From assembly GCA_013178375.1 (NCBI GenBank), contig JABLXQ010000025.1:1-64000 (forward strand): a stretch of DNA of 64,000 nucleotides, in the 5' to 3' direction. This DNA is from Gammaproteobacteria bacterium (lineage in GTDB: Bacteria; Pseudomonadota; Gammaproteobacteria; Pseudomonadales; Ketobacteraceae). Positions 34,629 to 43,328 of the stretch are shown piece by piece (position 1 is the first letter of the stretch; every line of letters starts with the position of its first letter). The translations under genes were made by a program, and so were the position numbers. A model generated the notes under the pieces. It was not told where the DNA came from, did not search any database, and was given only the letters and a program-made list of their open reading frames with translations.

Positions 34629-35813
34629 TTACCAGGCGCGGTTCAACACCGCCAGCGCGTCATCCAGATCCACTTCCACCGGATTGAAAATAATGGAGCC
34701 GTCATCCAGCGCCATCTGCGCCAGTTTCGGCAGCTGGTCGCGGGTGATCTTGCCGGTTTCCGACAGCGTGCGCGGCAACTTGCAGCGATGGTTGAGTTCA
34801 TCCCGCATGTCGCGGATCACCTGTACTGCTTTCTTGCCGCGTTCGTGCGCTGGAGTGTGCGCATAGACATCGGCACCCGCCAGATACAGCAGCAGCTCAC
34901 CGATCACGTCTCCCCGCTCCGGCAGGTTGTATTCCAGCACATACGGCAGGAACAGGTTCATGCACAGGCCGTGCGGCAGGTGGCAGAGCGCGCCCAGCGA
35001 ATGCCCCAGGGAATGCACCAGTCCCACCATGGAATTCGAGAACGCAATACCGGCCATGGTGGAGGCCTGGGCCAATTCCAGCCGGGCATCGGCGTCGTCG
35101 GGTTTATTCAGCACGCGGGGCAGGTTTTCCGCAATTTTGCGAATGGCCGAGGTAGCATAGGCGTCGCTGATGGGGTTTTTCGCCATGCCGGTGTAGGCCT
35201 CGATGGCGTGGGTCATGGCGTCCATCGCCGTCATCGCGGTGATGTGCGGCGGCAGGGTGAGCGTCATGCGCGCATCCAGAATCGCCACGTTCGGCAGCAG
35301 GAAATAGGAGGTGAACGGCATCTTCACGCCCTTGTCCGGATCGGAAATCACCGCCACCATCGTCACCTCGGAACCAGTGCCTGCGGTGGTGGGAATCACG
35401 AAGAACGGCTTCAGCGGCTTTTTCAGCACACCCACGCCGGAAAATTCCGACAGATCGTTGCCGTTTTCCGATACCAGGATGTTCACGCCCTTGCTGGTGT
35501 CGATGACCGAGCCACCGCCCACGGCGATGATGGAATCACATTGTTTTTCGCGGTAAACGCGGGCGATGTCTTTCACCACTTTCAGGGAAGAATCCGGTGG
35601 CACGTCGTCATAGATGTCGATCACGTCCATGCCGCTTTCGGCGAAGGCTGCCAGCACATGATCGATCAGGCCGGCGCCGCGCACGCCCTTGTCGGTGACA
35701 ATCAGGGGGCGGGAGGCAGACAGCGTGTTCAGTTCATAGGGAATGTGTTCCAGCGCGGCACTGCCCGCCACCACTTTCACCGGACAAAAGAATTCGTAAT
35801 AGGATTTCGACAT
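34629..35813 (-). CDS. Iron-containing alcohol dehydrogenase
   Basis: A 394-residue group III dehydrogenase. NAD(P) binding: 'IIAVGGGSVIDTSKGV'; 'TTAGTGSEVTM' follows; the metal-binding residues are an aspartate near 'AMDAMTHAIEAYTG' and the histidines of 'HSLGHSLGALCHLPHG'. Substrates in the family range from short alcohols and diols to long-chain fatty alcohols and hydroxy acids. The SCP2-like gene upstream ends 3 bases before its ATG, so the two form an operon, pointing to a lipid substrate. Confidence 0.88.
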   Translation of the reverse strand: MSKSYYEFFCPVKVVAGSAALEHIPYELNTLSASRPLIVTDKGVRGAGLIDHVLAAFAESGMDVIDIYDDVPPDSSLKVVKDIARVYREKQCDSIIAVGGGSVIDTSKGVNILVSENGNDLSEFSGVGVLKKPLKPFFVIPTTAGTGSEVTMVAVISDPDKGVKMPFTSYFLLPNVAILDARMTLTLPPHITAMTAMDAMTHAIEAYTGMAKNPISDAYATSAIRKIAENLPRVLNKPDDADARLELAQASTMAGIAFSNSMVGLVHSLGHSLGALCHLPHGLCMNLFLPYVLEYNLPERGDVIGELLLYLAGADVYAHTPAHERGKKAVQVIRDMRDELNHRCKLPRTLSETGKITRDQLPKLAQMALDDGSIIFNPVEVDLDDALAVLNRAW

Positions 35814-35816
35814 GGC

Positions 35817-36347
35817 TCAGCCCCGAATCAGGTTCTTGGCAACTTGTGTATAGATGCGTGCGCCACCCAGCATTTTTTCCGGCAGCGACAGGTTGGGATA
35901 GCGCTTGAGTGCACGCTCGGCGATGATTTTCGGCAGGATCAGGCTCTCCATCCGGTTCAGACAGCGCACCAGCTTCATGGCGTAGGCGATTTCACCATCC
36001 AGCAGGATGCGGTCGTTGGCGAAGGCCCGAGCCGTGGCCTCCTGAAAGGAAAACACCAGAAACGCATGGGTGACATGCTTGAACTTCATCACCACATCCG
36101 GTTTGCGCGGGGGGCGTCTGCCCAGGTATTTCAGACCGGTCGCCCCGGTCTTCTGCAGCACCAGCGCCGGTCCGTCCGGCATCACCTTCATTTCGAACAT
36201 CAATCCGTCCGGCAGAGGGCGGACTTCGTTCTGGATCCGCTCATCCACCTGACTGGCCGCTTCCAGCGAACGGCCGATCACTTCCATCATCAGCACCACA
36301 TAGGGCCGCTTGAATGGATTCACCCTCACGCGTTTGGCTTGCATCAT
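35817..36347 (-). CDS. SCP2 sterol-binding-like protein
   Basis: A 176-residue protein with an alpha/beta pattern typical of SCP2-like lipid-carrier domains: amphipathic strands around 45-85 ('PDGLMFEMKVMPDGPALVLQ'), 'KFKHVTHAFLVFSFQEATARAFANDRILLDGEIAYAM' (read in parts) with the hydrophobic C-terminal helices that line the lipid pocket. No signal peptide. It would bind fatty acyl or sterol-like ligands. It is immediately upstream (3 bases) of the iron alcohol dehydrogenase gene. Assignment is by overall pattern and is less firm than for its neighbour. Confidence 0.6.
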   Translation of the reverse strand: MMQAKRVRVNPFKRPYVVLMMEVIGRSLEAASQVDERIQNEVRPLPDGLMFEMKVMPDGPALVLQKTGATGLKYLGRRPPRKPDVVMKFKHVTHAFLVFSFQEATARAFANDRILLDGEIAYAMKLVRCLNRMESLILPKIIAERALKRYPNLSLPEKMLGGARIYTQVAKNLIRG

Positions 36348-36500
36348 ATTGGTCTTCTAGTGGCGATTAAACTGCTTGGTTTAAAATGCGAGACGCCAAT
36401 CCTAGAGATCAATGCTAGCCCCGTCCACCCCATCTGGCGACAAAATGGCCGTGACCATTGGTTCACATCAATATATCGAAGCCGCTGCACCGGGCCCGGT

Positions 36501-36734
36501 TCAATACCGCAGACGGGCGTCCAGCTGATCCACCGCTTCTGCCCAGTCCGAATCCTCCTGCAGGGCCTCGCGGATGAATTCCGCCTGGCTGTCATTCCAG
36601 AACGGGGCCTGGTCGATGCTCATGCCGTCCGACAGGCAGTGGTGCCGGGCAATGAAATCATCGATCTTCTCCGGCGCGCTGGGCAGACCCAGTTGCTGGA
36701 ACAGGCTCACCATCGAGTTATAAGCGGAATCCAT
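36501..36734 (-). CDS. DUF2789 family protein
   Basis: A 77-residue helical protein. 'MVSLFQQLGLPSAPEKIDDFIARHH' and 'WNDSQAEFIREAL.EDSDWAEAVDQLDARLR' match the DUF2789 pattern, a small conserved family of unknown function in gammaproteobacteria. AGGAG lies 9 bases before ATG 36734; the longer in-frame extension to 36842 is noncoding. The 153-base gap that follows contains nothing I can support. Confidence 0.75.
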   Translation of the reverse strand: MDSAYNSMVSLFQQLGLPSAPEKIDDFIARHHCLSDGMSIDQAPFWNDSQAEFIREALQEDSDWAEAVDQLDARLRY

Positions 36735-36977
36735 AGTGCACTCCTCCCTTGAGTGGGGTAATTGGACCTTTTCAGCTTGCGTGAAAACCGGTATTGGCTC
36801 CAGTTGCCGATTAGATTGTTTGGTTATCTGCCGAAACGGCAAAAGACGATTTTCGTTAGGCGAAAATCCTTGGCCGAGTTGCCGAAAAACCCAGCCGCAG
36901 GGTTTATGCGGTCACTGCCGCTGGCAGGCTTGACGCTTACACTGGCGCCAGTCAAATGCCACTGAAGCGAGAATCAC

Positions 36978-37250
36978 ATGCAGGATCTGAAACAACAATT
37001 CGATGGAGCCGTGCAGTACGTACAGAACGCGCAAGGCTCGTTCAAGCCTTCCAACGAAGTGAAACTGGAAATGTACGCCCTGTTCAAGCAGGCCACCGAC
37101 GGCGACGTGAGTGGCAAGAAGCCGGGCCTGACGGATTTTATCGGCCGCGCCAAGTACAACGCCTGGGAAAGCCTGAAAGGCATGTCAAAGGACAAGGCCA
37201 TGCAGACTTACATCAGCAAGATCGAAACGCTGAAAAACAAGCACGGGTAA
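36978..37250 (+). CDS. Acyl-CoA-binding protein (ACBP)
   Basis: A 90-residue protein with the four-helix ACBP signature: 'QFDGAVQYVQNA', 'KLEMYALFKQATDGD' and 'KYNAWESLKGMSKDKAMQTYI'. Length and order match eukaryotic and bacterial ACBPs, which hold long-chain acyl-CoA esters in the cytoplasm. It is transcribed away from the DUF2789 gene and converges on moeA. ACBP is sporadic in bacteria. It fits the lipid-handling theme of the SCP2-like and alcohol dehydrogenase genes next to it. Confidence 0.9.
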   Translation: MQDLKQQFDGAVQYVQNAQGSFKPSNEVKLEMYALFKQATDGDVSGKKPGLTDFIGRAKYNAWESLKGMSKDKAMQTYISKIETLKNKHG

Positions 37251-37309
37251 GACTGCAGAGGGAACCTTCGGTGTCTGGATGACAGCCCGGGTTCCCCCTC
37301 AACATTGCC

Positions 37310-38533
37310 TCAGTTCAGCAAGGCATCGAAAGGCAGGTACTGCACCGGATCGCCCTTGCTGACCGTCACCCCCGGCGGCACTACCGCGAACCCGCTGCTC
37401 CAGCTGGCGGAAAACAGGACGCCGGAACTCTGATTGGGATGCGGCACCAGACGCAACTGCCCGTCCACCATATCCAGTCGCACACGGAAATACTCCTGCC
37501 GCTTGCCGGGTTTGCTCAATGTGAAAGCCGCCGGCAGTGAAAATCCCTGTGGCAGGAAGTGTGTCGCGCCTTGCGCTTTCAGCAGCCAGGGCCGGCACAA
37601 AATGGTGAAGGTGACAAACACCGCCGCCGGATTTCCCGGCAGGCCCAAAAACGGTTTTCCGAGCACGCGGCCGAAGGTGAACGGCTTGCCGGGCTTGATC
37701 GCGAGCTTCCACATCTGGATGTCGCCCAGCGCGGACAACGCTGCTTTCACGTGATCCTCTTCACCCACCGACACCCCGCCGCTGCTGATGACCACATCCG
37801 CCTGCGCTGCAGCGGTTTTCAATGCAGCTTCGGTGGCAGTGCGAGTATCGGCCACCACACCCAGATCAACGATGTGCAACCCCAGCCCCTGCAACAGTCC
37901 GATCAGGGTATAGCGATTGGAATTGTAAATCTGCCCGGGCGCGACCGGTGTGCCAGGTTCCACCAATTCATCGCCGGTGGAGAGCACGGCGACACGCAGA
38001 GGCTGGTAAACATTCACCTGCGCCACACCAATCGACGCCAGCAGCCCGAGATCCTGCGCACGCAGACGCTGGCCCCGTTGCAGGATGCGCTGACCACGCT
38101 GGATGTCCTGCGCCTGGGGGCGGATGTTCTGGTCCAGCTGCGGTGCTGCGTTGATTTGCACGGCATTTGCTGTTTCGACGCAATCTTCCTGCATCACCAC
38201 ACAGTTCGCATTCGGTGGAATTTCAGCGCCGGTAAAAATCCGCGCAGCGGTGCCCGGTTGCAGCGGCTGCGGCACGACGCCGGCGGGAATGCGCTGGGAT
38301 ATGGGCACCGCTTTTCCGGCGACATAATCTTCGACACGCAGGCAGTAACCATCCACTGCGCTATTCGCGGCAGGCGGTACATCAAGAGTGGATACCACAT
38401 CCTCCGCCAGCACGCGGCCCAATGCTTCCTGCAGGGAAACCTGGACGGTGTGGACGGTGGGAACCGCAGACTCCAGCAATTGCGCCAGGGCCTGCTCCAC
38501 CGGCATCAGGCCGGGCTTTTCGCAACAACTCAT
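37310..38533 (-). CDS. moeA: Molybdopterin molybdenumtransferase MoeA
   Basis: About 407 residues, the normal length of MoeA. 'EALGRVLAEDVVSTLDVPPAANSAVDGY', the 'VVISSGGVSVGEEDHVK' MoCF-binding motif and 'LFGLPGNPAA'-like 'FLGLPGNPAAVFVTF' are landmarks (quoted in parts). It inserts molybdate into adenylylated molybdopterin. ATG 38533 gives a 4-base overlap with the moaB stop, which decides the start against a longer frame reaching 38596 inside moaB. Third gene of a moaA-moaB-moeA group. Confidence 0.93.
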   Translation of the reverse strand: MSCCEKPGLMPVEQALAQLLESAVPTVHTVQVSLQEALGRVLAEDVVSTLDVPPAANSAVDGYCLRVEDYVAGKAVPISQRIPAGVVPQPLQPGTAARIFTGAEIPPNANCVVMQEDCVETANAVQINAAPQLDQNIRPQAQDIQRGQRILQRGQRLRAQDLGLLASIGVAQVNVYQPLRVAVLSTGDELVEPGTPVAPGQIYNSNRYTLIGLLQGLGLHIVDLGVVADTRTATEAALKTAAAQADVVISSGGVSVGEEDHVKAALSALGDIQMWKLAIKPGKPFTFGRVLGKPFLGLPGNPAAVFVTFTILCRPWLLKAQGATHFLPQGFSLPAAFTLSKPGKRQEYFRVRLDMVDGQLRLVPHPNQSSGVLFSASWSSGFAVVPPGVTVSKGDPVQYLPFDALLN

Positions 38534-39075
38534 CCGCGGGTACCGCAGTTTTCCAGTGTCAGCCGGGCGGCCGTTATCTGCTTCACGAAATTGCACGGCT
38601 TGTGACGGGAATCCAGCTGCTCGCGAATGATTTCGCCCCAGGCGGTGCGACAGGCGTTGGTGGAACCGGGCATGCAGAAAATCACGGTGTTGTTGGCCAG
38701 GCCACCCACGGCGCGGGACTGCACGGTGGAGGTGCCAATATCGCGGAACGAAATCTGGCGGAACAGTTCGCCGTAGCCTTCGATCTGTTTGTCGAGCAGG
38801 GGGAGGACGGCTTCAGGCGTGGTGTCGCGACTGGAAAAGCCGGTGCCGCCGGTGATGAGGATGGCTTCCACATCGGCGCTGGCGATCCACTGCGAAATGA
38901 TGGCGCGCACCTGGTAGATGTCGTCCTTGATGAGCTTGCGGTCTGCGAGTTTGTGGCCGGCGGACTGGAGCCCGTCAACGAGAGTCTGGCCGGAGGTGTC
39001 GGAGTCCAGCGTGCGGGTGTCGGAGACGGTGAGTACGGCGATGTTGACGGGAATGAAGTCGGATGATGCGCTCAT
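38530..39075 (-). CDS. moaB: Molybdenum cofactor biosynthesis protein MoaB
   Basis: A 181-residue MogA/MoaB-family protein: 'NIAVLTVSDTRTLDSDTSG', 'ILITGGTGFSSRDTTPEA' (substrate-binding TGGTG and SRD), and 'PGSTNACRTAWGEII'. It adenylylates molybdopterin before metal insertion. It overlaps moeA by 4 bases and lies 97 bases after moaA in the same direction. Confidence 0.93.
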   Translation of the reverse strand: MSASSDFIPVNIAVLTVSDTRTLDSDTSGQTLVDGLQSAGHKLADRKLIKDDIYQVRAIISQWIASADVEAILITGGTGFSSRDTTPEAVLPLLDKQIEGYGELFRQISFRDIGTSTVQSRAVGGLANNTVIFCMPGSTNACRTAWGEIIREQLDSRHKPCNFVKQITAARLTLENCGTRG

Positions 39076-39172
39076 TGAAAAGCCTCGAATTGGATTCCGG
39101 TATTGGGTCGGAACAAGAAATGAAAAATGCGCGCCAGGGCTGCCATCCTCCGGCTTGCGCAGACCAACAAAG

Positions 39173-40168
39173 TCACCCGCCCGTCATATTCATGAACCGC
39201 ACAATCTGCGGTTCGTCTTCCAGATTGAAATGATGACGCTCAGGCTTCAGATCCATCGCTGCAATGATCGCCTGCCGCAGCACCGCATCATCTTCACTGC
39301 TGCGCAACACATCACGCAGATCGGCGGAATGTTCGTTGCCCAGACACAGCAGCAACCGCCCTTCCACCGTCACCCGCACCCGATTGCAGTCGCCGCAGAA
39401 ATTGTGGCTGTGGGGTGAGATGAAACCGATGCGGGAATCGCTGTCGCGGAAATGATAATAACGCGCCGGGCCGCCGCTGTTCTCCAGCGACGGGATCAAT
39501 TCATGACGGCCAGCAATGATGTCGCGAATTTCGTGGGAGGGAATGAAGCATTCCTGCCGGCCATGCTCGGAGATCTGGCCCAGCGGCATTTCCTCGATAA
39601 AGGTCAGATCCACTTCCTGCGCACGGGCGAAATCCACCAGCGGCAGGATCTCATCATCGTTGCGGCCTTTCAGGATCACGGCGTTGAGTTTAGTGTGTTT
39701 GAAACCGGCCTGCTGCGCGGCGGCAACGCCGTTCAATACCTGCTGCAGATCGCCGGTGCGGGTGAGTTCGCGGAATTTGTCAGGATCAAGGCTGTCCAGG
39801 CTGATGTTGAGCCGTTTGACACCGGCAGCCTTCAGCGGTTGCGCCATCTGCGCCAGCCGGGAACCGTTGGTGGTGAGCACCAGCTGTTCCAGACCCGGCA
39901 GCTGACCCAACTTTTCCACCAGTTTCAGTATGTCGCGCCGCACCAGGGGTTCGCCACCGGTCAGGCGGATTTTTTTCACGCCGAGCTGCACGAAAACACG
40001 GGCCACCCGGTACAGTTCTTCCAGCGACAGGATCTGGTTGCGCGGCAGGAAGGTCATTTCCTCCGCCATGCAGTACACGCAACGAAAATCGCAGCGATCA
40101 GTGACCGACAGACGCACGTATTCCACCTTGCGTCCAAATTTGTCAACCAATGCTGGCGTGTTGCTCAT
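39173..40168 (-). CDS. moaA: GTP 3',8-cyclase MoaA
   Basis: A 331-residue radical-SAM enzyme. The N-terminal cluster motif 'CDFRCVYC' and GGEP ('[11 protein letters not shown]') are present, the second Fe-S cluster lies in '[18 protein letters not shown]', and the protein ends in the double glycine 'MTGG' that is required for activity. It converts GTP to 3',8-cyclo-GTP, the first step of molybdopterin synthesis. ATG 40168 follows AGGTTG; the longer frame would start with TTG at 40189. mazG lies 30 bases upstream in the same direction, so the moa genes may be read through from it. Confidence 0.95.
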   Translation of the reverse strand: MSNTPALVDKFGRKVEYVRLSVTDRCDFRCVYCMAEEMTFLPRNQILSLEELYRVARVFVQLGVKKIRLTGGEPLVRRDILKLVEKLGQLPGLEQLVLTTNGSRLAQMAQPLKAAGVKRLNISLDSLDPDKFRELTRTGDLQQVLNGVAAAQQAGFKHTKLNAVILKGRNDDEILPLVDFARAQEVDLTFIEEMPLGQISEHGRQECFIPSHEIRDIIAGRHELIPSLENSGGPARYYHFRDSDSRIGFISPHSHNFCGDCNRVRVTVEGRLLLCLGNEHSADLRDVLRSSEDDAVLRQAIIAAMDLKPERHHFNLEDEPQIVRFMNMTGG

Positions 40169-40198
40169 GGTTTCAACCTGTCTGTTCAAATTGCCCCG

Positions 40199-41074
40199 TT
40201 ACTTCTCATCCACTTTGGCGGCCTGCCAGCCGGCTTCCATTTGCGCCAGGGTCGCCTCGTCCAGCGTGATGCCCTGTTGCAGCAGCGCCTTTTCCAGCGA
40301 GCGGAAACGGCGTTCGAATTTCTGGTTCACTTTCGTCATCACCATTTCCGCGTCCAGCTTGTAATGCCGCGCCAGATTCACGCAGCAGAACATCAGGTCG
40401 CCCAGCTCGTCGGCAATTTTTTCCACCGGCGCCGCGTCCTGCATTTCCTGCTGCAGCTCGCCCAGCTCTTCCTGGATTTTCTCCATTACCTTGAACGGAT
40501 CTTCCCAGTCGAAGCCTTTCTTGGCAACCACAGTCTGGATCTTCTGGGCCCGCCGCAGCGGCGACATGCTGGCAGGCACCTGATCCAGAATCGATTCACC
40601 CAGCTGCTTTTTCTCAGCCTTTTCCTGCAGTTTGATCGCGTCCCAGTTGGACTTGATAGCCGGTTCCTGCGCCTGCTGGCCCGGCGCGATCCGGCTCGCC
40701 AGGGTTCCCTCGGGAAACACATGGGGATGCCGCCGCACCAGTTTTTCCTCCAGCACCCGCGCCACTGCATTGAAATCGAAGCGGTTTTCTTCCTGCGCCA
40801 TCTGGCAGTAGAAAATCACCTGGAACAGTAAATCACCCAGTTCTTCCTTGAGATGATCCAGATCGCCCTTTTCGATCGCATCCGCCACTTCATAGGCTTC
40901 CTCGATGGTGAAGGGCGCAATGGTGCCGTATGTCTGTTTTGCGTCCCAAGGGCAGCCAATTTCCGGTTGCCGCAGACGTGCCATCAAATAGCGGATGCGC
41001 TCGATGGGCGTGGCGCTGGCAAGATCCATTTGCAGAATGTCCGACACCGGGGCGCTCAATTCAGTGTCACTCAT
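40199..41074 (-). CDS. mazG: Nucleoside triphosphate pyrophosphohydrolase MazG
   Basis: A 291-residue all-alpha NTP pyrophosphatase with two tandem MazG domains. The first carries 'CPWDAKQTYGTIAPF' and the metal motif EExxE...ExxD ('EEAYEVADAI', 'KEELGDLLFQ'), and the second 'KIADELGDLMFCCVNLAR'. It hydrolyses non-canonical or excess NTPs and, in E. coli, limits the effect of the relA-linked mazEF system. It begins 1 base after the relA stop, so relA and mazG are co-transcribed, as in other gammaproteobacteria. Confidence 0.95.
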   Translation of the reverse strand: MSDTELSAPVSDILQMDLASATPIERIRYLMARLRQPEIGCPWDAKQTYGTIAPFTIEEAYEVADAIEKGDLDHLKEELGDLLFQVIFYCQMAQEENRFDFNAVARVLEEKLVRRHPHVFPEGTLASRIAPGQQAQEPAIKSNWDAIKLQEKAEKKQLGESILDQVPASMSPLRRAQKIQTVVAKKGFDWEDPFKVMEKIQEELGELQQEMQDAAPVEKIADELGDLMFCCVNLARHYKLDAEMVMTKVNQKFERRFRSLEKALLQQGITLDEATLAQMEAGWQAAKVDEK

Positions 41075-41075
41075 T

Positions 41076-43322
41076 TCAATGCCCCTGGTGCGAACGTTTC
41101 ACTTCCACCACGTTCGGCAACTGGTTGATGCGCGCCAACACGTCGCCCAACGCGGCCAGACTGTTGATTTCAATAGTTAACGCCATGCTGGCGGTATTGT
41201 CACTTCTGTCGGAGAGGGTATTGACAGCGGTGACGTTGACCCGCTCGCTCGCCAGCAACTGCGTGATATCGCGCAAAAGTCCTTGCCGGTCATAGGCTTT
41301 GATGAAGATGTCCACGGGATAGAAATGCCCCGCCTCCGCCGACCAGCTGACATCGACGATGCGATCGGCGTGCGATTCCATGAGCCGCGTCACTTCCTTG
41401 CAGTTTTTGCGGTGCACGGTAACGCCGCGTCCCACCGAAATGTAACCCACCACTTCGTCGCCGGGCACCGGTTTGCAGCAGCCGGCGATGGTGGTCATCA
41501 GATTGTCCACACCGTTGATGCTGAATTCCGACGTGACCGGATTGATGCGGGGCCGGCGGGTATCCAGCGGCAGCAGTTCCTGCTGGGGCTGATCGCCTTC
41601 CAGCGCCTGAATGCCGCTGAGCACCTGGCTCACGCGCACATCGCCGGCACCGACCGCCGCATACAGATCCTCGGTGGTTCGCAATCCAAAGGTCTGCGCC
41701 AGCGGCTCCAGATTGATCTTGCCCACGTCCAGCCGCTTGAATTCCTTCTCCAGCACTTCGCGACCGTCTTCGATATTGCGGCCACGATCCTGCTGCTTGA
41801 ACCAGTGCACGACCTTCGCGCGGGCACGGCTGGTGCCGATAAAACCCAGCGACGGTTGCAGCCAGTCACGGCTCGGACGCGCTTCGTTGCCCTTGAGGAT
41901 TTCCACCTGCTCACCGGTCTGCAGCTTGTAGTTCAGCGGCACAATGCGGCCATTCACTTTCGCACCCCGGCAGCGATGACCCACTTCGGTATGCACGTGG
42001 TAAGCAAAATCCAGCGGTGTGGCGCCAGCCGCAAGGTCCACCACATGGCCGTCCGGCGTGAACACATACACGCGTTCGTCAATGATGTCTTCGCTGAATT
42101 GCGACAGCACGCTGCTGACCGCGGAATCGCCCAGTTCTTCCTGCCATTCCAGCACCTGCCGCAGCCAGGCGATCTTGTCATCGTAGCTGTCGGTGCGACC
42201 GGTGCTGCCTTCCTTGTAGCGCCAGTGCGCACACACGCCCAGCTCCGCCTCGTCGTGCATGTCCTGGGTACGGATCTGCACTTCCAGTACCTTGCCTTCC
42301 GGACCGAGCACCGCCGTGTGCAGCGAGCGGTAACCGTTTTCCTTCGGCGTGGCAATGTAGTCGTCAAATTCCTTGGGAATGTGCTGCCACAGATTGTGCG
42401 CGACACCCAGCGCGGCATAGCAATCGCGGATTTCCGGCACCAGCACCCGCACGGCGCGAATATCGTAGACCTGATAGAAATCGATATTCTTGCGCTTCAT
42501 TTTGCGCCAGATGCTGTAGATGTGTTTGGCGCGGCCGCTGATCTCGGCTTCAATGCCCACCCGCGCCAGCGCGTCATGAATCTGCTTCACCACATTGCGG
42601 ATGTAGTTGTCGCGGTCCATGCGCTTTTCATCCAGCAACTTGGCGATGCGCATGTAGGCTTCGGGTTGCAGGTAACGGAAGGACAGATCCTCCAGTTCCC
42701 ACTTCAAGTGACCGATGCCCAGCCGGTGTGCCAGCGGCGCGTAGATATCGAAAACTTCGCGGGCAACTTTCTGCTTTTTGTCTTCCGGCGCGGTTTTCAC
42801 GGCGCGGATCGCGCAGGTCCGTTCCGCCAGCTTGATCAGGGCGACGCGCACGTCGTCCACCATCGCCACCAGCATCTTGCGCAGGTTGTCGAGCTGATCA
42901 GTGGCCTGACCCAGCACCACTTTTTTCTCGGGGTTCATCACGGCAGCAATCGCCGCCATCCGCAGCACGCCTTCGATCAGCTTGGCGATACCGGTGCCCG
43001 CCATGCGGCTGACATTTTCCAGCGTGGTCTGACGTTCACGCACGGCGCGGTAAATCACCGCCGCCTTGAGCGAATCCGTGTCCATGCGCAGGTCGGCCAG
43101 GATTTCCACCATTTCCAGACCGGTCATGAAACTGCTGGCGGAATCCGCCCAGACATTCTGGGAATTGGGGGTCTTGTCTTTCAGATCACGGCTGTATTCC
43201 GCGAGCTGCAGCAGACCTTCCTCGTCGGTGATTTCGACTTTTTCCTTGAGGTGCTCGATCCACGCCCGCAGATCAATGCTGCCGTCTTCCCGAACCACCG
43301 GATTGTTGCGTACTGTCACCAT
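41076..43322 (-). CDS. relA: GTP pyrophosphokinase RelA
   Basis: A 748-residue stringent-response synthetase. The N-terminal HD hydrolase domain is degenerate (the HDxxED motif is missing, typical of RelA rather than SpoT). The synthetase domain contains 'KEFDDYIATPKENGYRSLHT' and 'EVQIRTQDMHDEAELG'. It is followed by TGS ('YVFTPDGHVVDLAAGATPLDFAY', in parts), a helical and zinc-finger-like region ('AGCCKPVPGDEVVGYIS') and an ACT domain. It makes (p)ppGpp on ribosomes with uncharged tRNA. It lies between rlmD (6-base gap) and mazG. Confidence 0.95.
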   Translation of the reverse strand: MVTVRNNPVVREDGSIDLRAWIEHLKEKVEITDEEGLLQLAEYSRDLKDKTPNSQNVWADSASSFMTGLEMVEILADLRMDTDSLKAAVIYRAVRERQTTLENVSRMAGTGIAKLIEGVLRMAAIAAVMNPEKKVVLGQATDQLDNLRKMLVAMVDDVRVALIKLAERTCAIRAVKTAPEDKKQKVAREVFDIYAPLAHRLGIGHLKWELEDLSFRYLQPEAYMRIAKLLDEKRMDRDNYIRNVVKQIHDALARVGIEAEISGRAKHIYSIWRKMKRKNIDFYQVYDIRAVRVLVPEIRDCYAALGVAHNLWQHIPKEFDDYIATPKENGYRSLHTAVLGPEGKVLEVQIRTQDMHDEAELGVCAHWRYKEGSTGRTDSYDDKIAWLRQVLEWQEELGDSAVSSVLSQFSEDIIDERVYVFTPDGHVVDLAAGATPLDFAYHVHTEVGHRCRGAKVNGRIVPLNYKLQTGEQVEILKGNEARPSRDWLQPSLGFIGTSRARAKVVHWFKQQDRGRNIEDGREVLEKEFKRLDVGKINLEPLAQTFGLRTTEDLYAAVGAGDVRVSQVLSGIQALEGDQPQQELLPLDTRRPRINPVTSEFSINGVDNLMTTIAGCCKPVPGDEVVGYISVGRGVTVHRKNCKEVTRLMESHADRIVDVSWSAEAGHFYPVDIFIKAYDRQGLLRDITQLLASERVNVTAVNTLSDRSDNTASMALTIEINSLAALGDVLARINQLPNVVEVKRSHQGH

Positions 43323-43328
43323 TGATGT

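Noticed and set aside
34786-36752. 654-residue plus-strand open frame antisense to the alcohol dehydrogenase and SCP2-like genes
   Set aside because: Overlaps three genes with recognisable families on the other strand; no domain in the antisense translation.
37251-37309. Terminator between ACBP and moeA
   Set aside because: GGGAACC/GGTTCCC can pair but there is no T-run on either strand, so I do not call it.
41283-43325. 680-residue plus-strand open frame antisense to relA
   Set aside because: The opposite strand encodes a full-length RelA with all motifs; the antisense frame has no recognisable domain.
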